From Cololabis saira (lineage: Eukaryota; Chordata; Actinopteri; Beloniformes; Belonidae), in NCBI RefSeq assembly GCF_033807715.1, contig NC_084606.1, positions 37,620,401-37,684,400 on the forward strand: a DNA stretch of 64,000 bases, written 5' to 3'. Each line of letters begins with the position of its first letter. The first letter of the stretch is position 1. The notes under the pieces are model-generated. The model worked only from the letters and a program-made list of their open reading frames with translations. It was not told the DNA's origin and searched no databases. A program made the translations under genes and the position numbers. Shown here one piece after another: positions 61,901 through 64,000 of this stretch.

Positions 61901-63723
61901 AAATTAATAATAATTAACTACCACGCTAACTAACATGCTAACAAACAGTTAACAGGCTCTTTGTGTAATTAATTACAAAGTATATCCCCAAACTATGACC
62001 TACTAGTCTAAACTTGTCTAAAATGTGTTGAAAAAGGTGATATTAGAGGCTTTACCTTTTCACAGAAGACATTTTAAGACAGGTCAAGGTTGTCTTAAAG
62101 TTAAGAAAAAAGTCAAGAACAAATTTGAGAACTTTTATTTCAAGAATACCATTTATTCTTAAGTTTTTTCTTAAGATAAACTTAAGAAGAAAGTTGAGAA
62201 AATACTTAGAACTTTTTTGGAGAATATGACTTCTTCTCTTTTTTTCTTCTTAAGACTGAACTTAAGAAAAAAATGACACTTAAGAAGATTTTTTTTCTTA
62301 AGAATGTTTTGTGAATCCGGCCCCTGGAGCGTTTCTGTTCAACTGAAACAGTTTCCGTTTGTCCGATACTAAGCTGTAACTCCGTCTCTCCACAGACGGA
62401 GGAACCCGCTGATCCTGAGAGGTGTTTTGATTATCCTCTGCAGCTAGACCTGGATCTGGACCGTGACCTGGGGGAAGAAGAAACCTTTGACGTAGAAGAT
62501 TGTAAGTTATGTGTAGCCTTGTACCAAGCTGATAAAAGCAAGCCCTTGTAGCTGGGAGGGAATATGTCACCAATCATGAAAATCCTGCACTTGGTGACAA
62601 GTTTTTGATATTTGGGATGGTGTTAGTTATGGACATAAAGTTTTCAAAAACCACTGCAAACAAATGGTGACGCCCCCTAGTGGCCGGTTTGCAGAATATT
62701 CAAAATGGCTCCCGCCGAAAAGACCAAAGGTCATATCTCAGCTTCTCTTAGTCCTAGATTGTTGTATATTGTCACTTTCTCTACTTTTTTTGGTGCTAGG
62801 AATTCAATCCTGAGATAAATGTCCTATTTCAAGGTCATGTTGAAGGTCAAATTTAACTTTCAAGGTCATTGTTTTGCCCAAAAACTCTATCTCTATGAAT
62901 TAAGTCACATAGAAAGATTATAGAGGGCTCTAGATTCCTATTTTCACCCCGAAGGAATGCAATTTTCTGTTTATTGGACAGGTCAATATCACTGTAGTTT
63001 CAATCTACAGTGATATCTTGGGTGAGAACAGTGGCTTCATTCATTCATTCATTCATTCATTCATTCATTCATTCAGGCTTAAGATGAACAGAACCTCAGA
63101 ACTAAGTCACAGTGAAACAATAGGATTTTATTAAAATAACACACAAAAAACATCAGCTGTGCGTATTTAAACTCACTAAAACCTACAATACTTCCTCTAT
63201 CCCCTCGCTTATTGATTCATTTTTAATTTTCTGCAAACCGGCCACTAGGGGGATGGAAATTTGTTTGCAGTGGTTTTTGAAAGCCTTATGTCCATAACTA
63301 ACACCATGCTAAATATCAAAAACTGGTCACCAAGTGCAGGATTTTCCTGAATTCCCTCCCAGCCCTTGTTTCCAGTGTGTGACATGTGTGTGACATGTGT
63401 GTGTCTGTCCAGTGGACGAGGGTCCGGTCTTCGCCATGTGCATGACCAACCAGGGAGACCAGGCCACCCTGAACACGTGGATCTCCGGCCTCCAGCAGAA
63501 CAACCCCATCCTGGGGGAGGTGCCCACCCTGTTCCGCCTGGACTCTGGACCCAGAGAACTGCAGACGGCAGCTGACGCAGAGTCAGGGCACAGTCACGAC
63601 CCCCGTCACGACCCCCGTCACGACCCCCGTCCGGACAATCAGACACACGATCCACATCCTGGAACAGAGGCCGAGCTCACAGAGGAAGAGGAGCCCAGGA
63701 GAAGCCACGGAGTCAAGCAATAA
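52736..63723 (+). CDS. ecsit: ECSIT, evolutionarily conserved signaling intermediate in Toll pathway (complete coding region, seven exons)
   Basis: ECSIT acts in mitochondria in the complex that assembles respiratory complex I (with NDUFAF1 and ACAD9) and in the cytosol as a TRAF6 partner in Toll signalling (family knowledge). Coding exons: 52736-52924, 56465-56888, 57850-58073, 58668-58725, 59473-59621, 62396-62501 and 63413-63723. They sum to 1461 bases, 486 codons plus stop, and all phases agree (0,1,0,1,0,1). Length exceeds the roughly 430 residues of mammals because of proline-rich repeats at the N terminus and a DPRH repeat at the C terminus. Conserved blocks: [63 protein letters not shown] and GPVFAMCM. 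The N terminus is arginine-rich with few acidic residues, and RCFHSSPA resembles a mitochondrial presequence end. Confidence 0.95.
52925..53660. repeat. ECSIT intron 1: retroelement tail and (TCCTGG)n
   Basis: AATCAGAATCATCTTTACTG with ACAAGGAATTTGACTCCGG is a widespread fish retroelement 3' end. A (TCCTGG)n array occupies about 53430-53525; the DQDQDQ frame in it is an artefact. Confidence 0.65.
53664..53868 (-). mobile_element. hAT MITE fragment, family of 5959-6496
   Basis: Inverted relative to 5959: GTCGAAATGTCGAGAAAA motifs, then CCACTAGGGCGGCGCTAAAG and AGAGCCGCGGGTTGCAG. GGTCTAG is present at both flanks. Confidence 0.75.
53869..55285. other. ECSIT intron 1: mostly unrecognised, AT-rich 54720-55250
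   Basis: GAATTTTTATTTCGAACATG and AAAGGAGTAGGAAGAAG (54735-54840) belong to a common fish repeat. From 54880 the sequence is ATATAAATATTACATA-like low complexity. Confidence 0.5.
55290..56234. mobile_element. DNA element with CCTGAGACCC-type ends
   Basis: CCTGTCCTGAGACCCTGCG at the left and, inverted, ACCTCCTGAGACCCGGGC at the right, with CCCATTGTCCTCATNNGNG near each end. A fragment of the composite element fold-back (TTTTCACTAGAAATAAGTAG) is nested at about 55700-55870. Confidence 0.6.
56465..56888 (+). CDS. ecsit: ECSIT exon 2
   Basis: Acceptor TTCTAATTTGCAG, donor GTGAGT, 424 bp. It reads [12 protein letters not shown], a GPGPGSGSG proline/glycine run, [20 protein letters not shown], then [18 protein letters not shown] and [20 protein letters not shown]. 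This is the helical, PPR-like N-terminal domain and is the best conserved part of the protein. Confidence 0.95.
56998..57809. mobile_element. Interspersed repeat, GGGCCCGAGCACTGACAGTG family
   Basis: Starts GGGCCCGAGCACTGACAGTG and ends GAGGGCCCGTTCATCGCTGC and TTGCAGCTTTAATT. It has an internal ~70-bp direct repeat (TTTGCATTAATGGGCGTGGC at 57166 and 57636). It is 110 bases after exon 2 and 40 bases before exon 3 of ECSIT. Confidence 0.75.
57850..58073 (+). CDS. ecsit: ECSIT exon 3
   Basis: Acceptor GTTTTCCAG, donor GTACCA, 224 bp. It reads [40 protein letters not shown] and [20 protein letters not shown], continuing the conserved helical domain (human: MPN.ET..LL.QIFG…HP). Confidence 0.95.
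58074..58667. other. ECSIT intron 3; (TA)n, nothing else
   Basis: A short TATATATATA run at about 58243-58261 and a SINE-tail-like GATAAGATAATATAAGAAAG. No exon. Confidence 0.5.
58668..58725 (+). CDS. ecsit: ECSIT exon 4 (58 bp)
   Basis: Acceptor TTCCCTTCAG, donor GTAAGG. It encodes [19 protein letters not shown] and half of a glycine codon. This is the short variable loop before HIVGIQSPDQ in the family. Confidence 0.85.
59022..59460 (-). mobile_element. L2-type LINE 3' fragment
   Basis: On the minus strand [11 protein letters not shown] [20 protein letters not shown] and [20 protein letters not shown] (59148-59348) are the L2-clade reverse transcriptase C terminus. After it come CTCCTAAAGGGGAGTTTTTA and the TATATAAATTAAATTGAAC tail. 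Confidence 0.85.
59473..59621 (+). CDS. ecsit: ECSIT exon 5
   Basis: Acceptor TCATCCTCAG, donor GTGGGA, 149 bp. It encodes [38 protein letters not shown] and [11 protein letters not shown], the beginning of the conserved C-terminal domain. The exon follows an antisense L2-like LINE fragment directly. Confidence 0.94.
59870..59925. repeat. ATTATGACTTTATTCTCGTAA-type repeat, short copy
   Basis: The same 20-22-bp motif as in the array at 63770-64000. Confidence 0.7.
60022..60811. mobile_element. TTAA-target DNA element with AGGGATTGTGACAT ends
   Basis: TTAA (60018-60021 and 60812-60815) flanks AGGGATTGTGACATGAAAAA and ATGTCACAATACCT. The uninterrupted site GAAAACATTAAAGTTTTCAG is present in the related repeat at about 200-220 (minus strand), which proves the TTAA duplication. 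TTAA with AGG…CCT ends suggests a Kolobok- or piggyBac-type source. Confidence 0.9.
60268..60400. mobile_element. Foldback MITE copy E (nested)
   Basis: AAGGCTGATTTATGGTTCCG at the left, TTAACGCGGAACCATAAATG at the right. It is nested in the TTAA element and the best preserved copy. Confidence 0.93.
61217..62324. mobile_element. DNA element with GGGGCTGGATTCAC ends
   Basis: GGGGCTGGATTCACCAATAT and, inverted, GGGGCCGGATTCACAAAAC; both continue into GTTCTTAAGAA motifs that recur through the arms. It ends 71 bases before ECSIT exon 6. Confidence 0.85.
62396..62501 (+). CDS. ecsit: ECSIT exon 6
   Basis: Acceptor CTCTCCACAG, donor GTAAGT, 106 bp. It encodes [20 protein letters not shown] and the acidic [14 protein letters not shown]. 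It matches the E.W.LYYPMQLDLE segment of mammalian ECSIT. Confidence 0.9.
62551..63362. mobile_element. DNA element with about 155-bp inverted repeats and 8-bp duplication
   Basis: GCTGGGAGGGAAT arms match over about 155 bp (shared AAAATCCTGCACTTGGTGAC and CCACTGCAAACAAAT). CCCTTGTA (62543-62550) and CCCTTGTT (63363-63370) are the flanking duplication. An (ATTC)n tract lies at 63034-63075. The right end is 50 bases from the exon 7 boundary. Confidence 0.88.
63413..63723 (+). CDS. ecsit: ECSIT exon 7 and stop
   Basis: Acceptor GTGTCTGTCCAG, stop TAA at 63721-63723. It encodes [46 protein letters not shown] and a low-complexity acidic tail. A 12-bp tandem repeat adds DPRH copies near residues 45-55 of the exon. 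The stop is inside an AATAAA. Confidence 0.94.
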
Positions 63724-63724
63724 A
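63719..63724 (+). terminator. ecsit: ECSIT polyadenylation signal overlapping the stop codon
   Basis: AATAAA spans the last sense codon and TAA. A T/G-rich stretch (TTTTATTTGTGATGT) about 30 bases downstream could be the downstream element, which would leave a 3' UTR of only about 20-30 bases. Other AATAAA copies in the repeat from about 63819 are alternatives. Confidence 0.5.
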
Positions 63725-63769
63725 CTCTGGGACGATAAATGTAAAATCAGGCTTTTATTTGTGATGTAC

Positions 63770-64000
63770 AACGGAGTATTAGGGCCAAACTAAGACAAAA
63801 AAAATGGCAAATTACGAGAATAAAGTCATAAAATTACGAGAATAAAGTCATAGCCTAATGTTACGAGAATAAAGTCGTAATATTACGACTTTATTCTCGC
63901 AACATTACGACTTTATTCTCATAATATTACGACTTTATTCTCGTAATTTTACGACTTTATTCTCGTAATTTTACGACTTTATTTTGCAACATTACAACTT
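63770..64000. repeat. ATTACGAGAATAAAGTC inverted tandem repeat
   Basis: The 20-22-bp unit ATTACGAGAATAAAGTCATA is repeated, then continues as its complement (ATTACGACTTTATTCTCG) from about 63870, so the block folds back. It runs off the right edge. Confidence 0.93.

Overview
The window is vertebrate nuclear DNA, almost certainly from a ray-finned (teleost) fish. Coding exons are short and separated by long introns with GT/AG boundaries. Most of the rest is interspersed repeat of teleost type: Tc1/mariner-like, hAT-like, TTAA-target and foldback DNA elements, tRNA-derived SINEs, L1 and L2 LINEs, solo LTRs, and very long tandem arrays. No prokaryotic features were seen.

Two host genes are supported, arranged head to head. 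(1) EML3 (echinoderm microtubule-associated protein-like 3) is on the minus strand. Its first coding exon is at 48607-48631, exon 2 (coiled coil) is at 21184-21357, and further exons lie at 15480-~15977, 10471-10581, 7024-7052, 5798-5833, 2642-2762 and 1464-1613. The WD40 propeller part lies beyond the left edge. Intron 1 is about 27 kb and holds most of the satellites and transposons of the window. (2) ECSIT (mitochondrial complex I assembly and Toll-pathway adaptor) is complete on the plus strand. A likely promoter is near 51190-51245, and seven coding exons from 52736 to 63723 encode 486 residues in one continuous frame. No functional relation between the two genes is implied beyond adjacency.

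Layout: 1-2.8 kb, the HELP-motif exons of EML3 between two purine-satellite elements with TTAA ends; 2.9-5.2 kb, a decayed Tc1/mariner-like transposon with an LTR-like insertion; 5.8-10.6 kb, three small EML3 exons among hAT-like and composite repeats; 11-21 kb, EML3 introns 2 and 3 with two more TTAA elements, a THAP-domain transposon remnant, a hAT element and an unknown membrane-protein ORF; 21.4-48.6 kb, EML3 intron 1 with two solo LTRs, a 3.2 kb 11-bp satellite carrying a 1.27 kb higher-order duplication, a second 11-bp array joined to a LINE end, a full-length but inactivated L1 carrying a SINE, and a 49-bp minisatellite; 48.6-51.3 kb, the two promoters with a 5'-truncated LINE between them; 52.7-63.7 kb, ECSIT with repeat-rich introns; 63.77-64 kb, an ATTACGAGAATAAAGTC-type repeat.

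Most very long open frames here (up to 1170 codons) come from tandem repeats whose unit length keeps several frames open, and they are not called as genes. No convincing new gene system was found. The most unusual items are the four TTAA elements filled with purine satellite, a TTAA insertion whose empty site is preserved elsewhere in the same window, the 11-bp higher-order satellite, and the membrane plus coiled-coil ORF unit at 20.4-21.1 kb.
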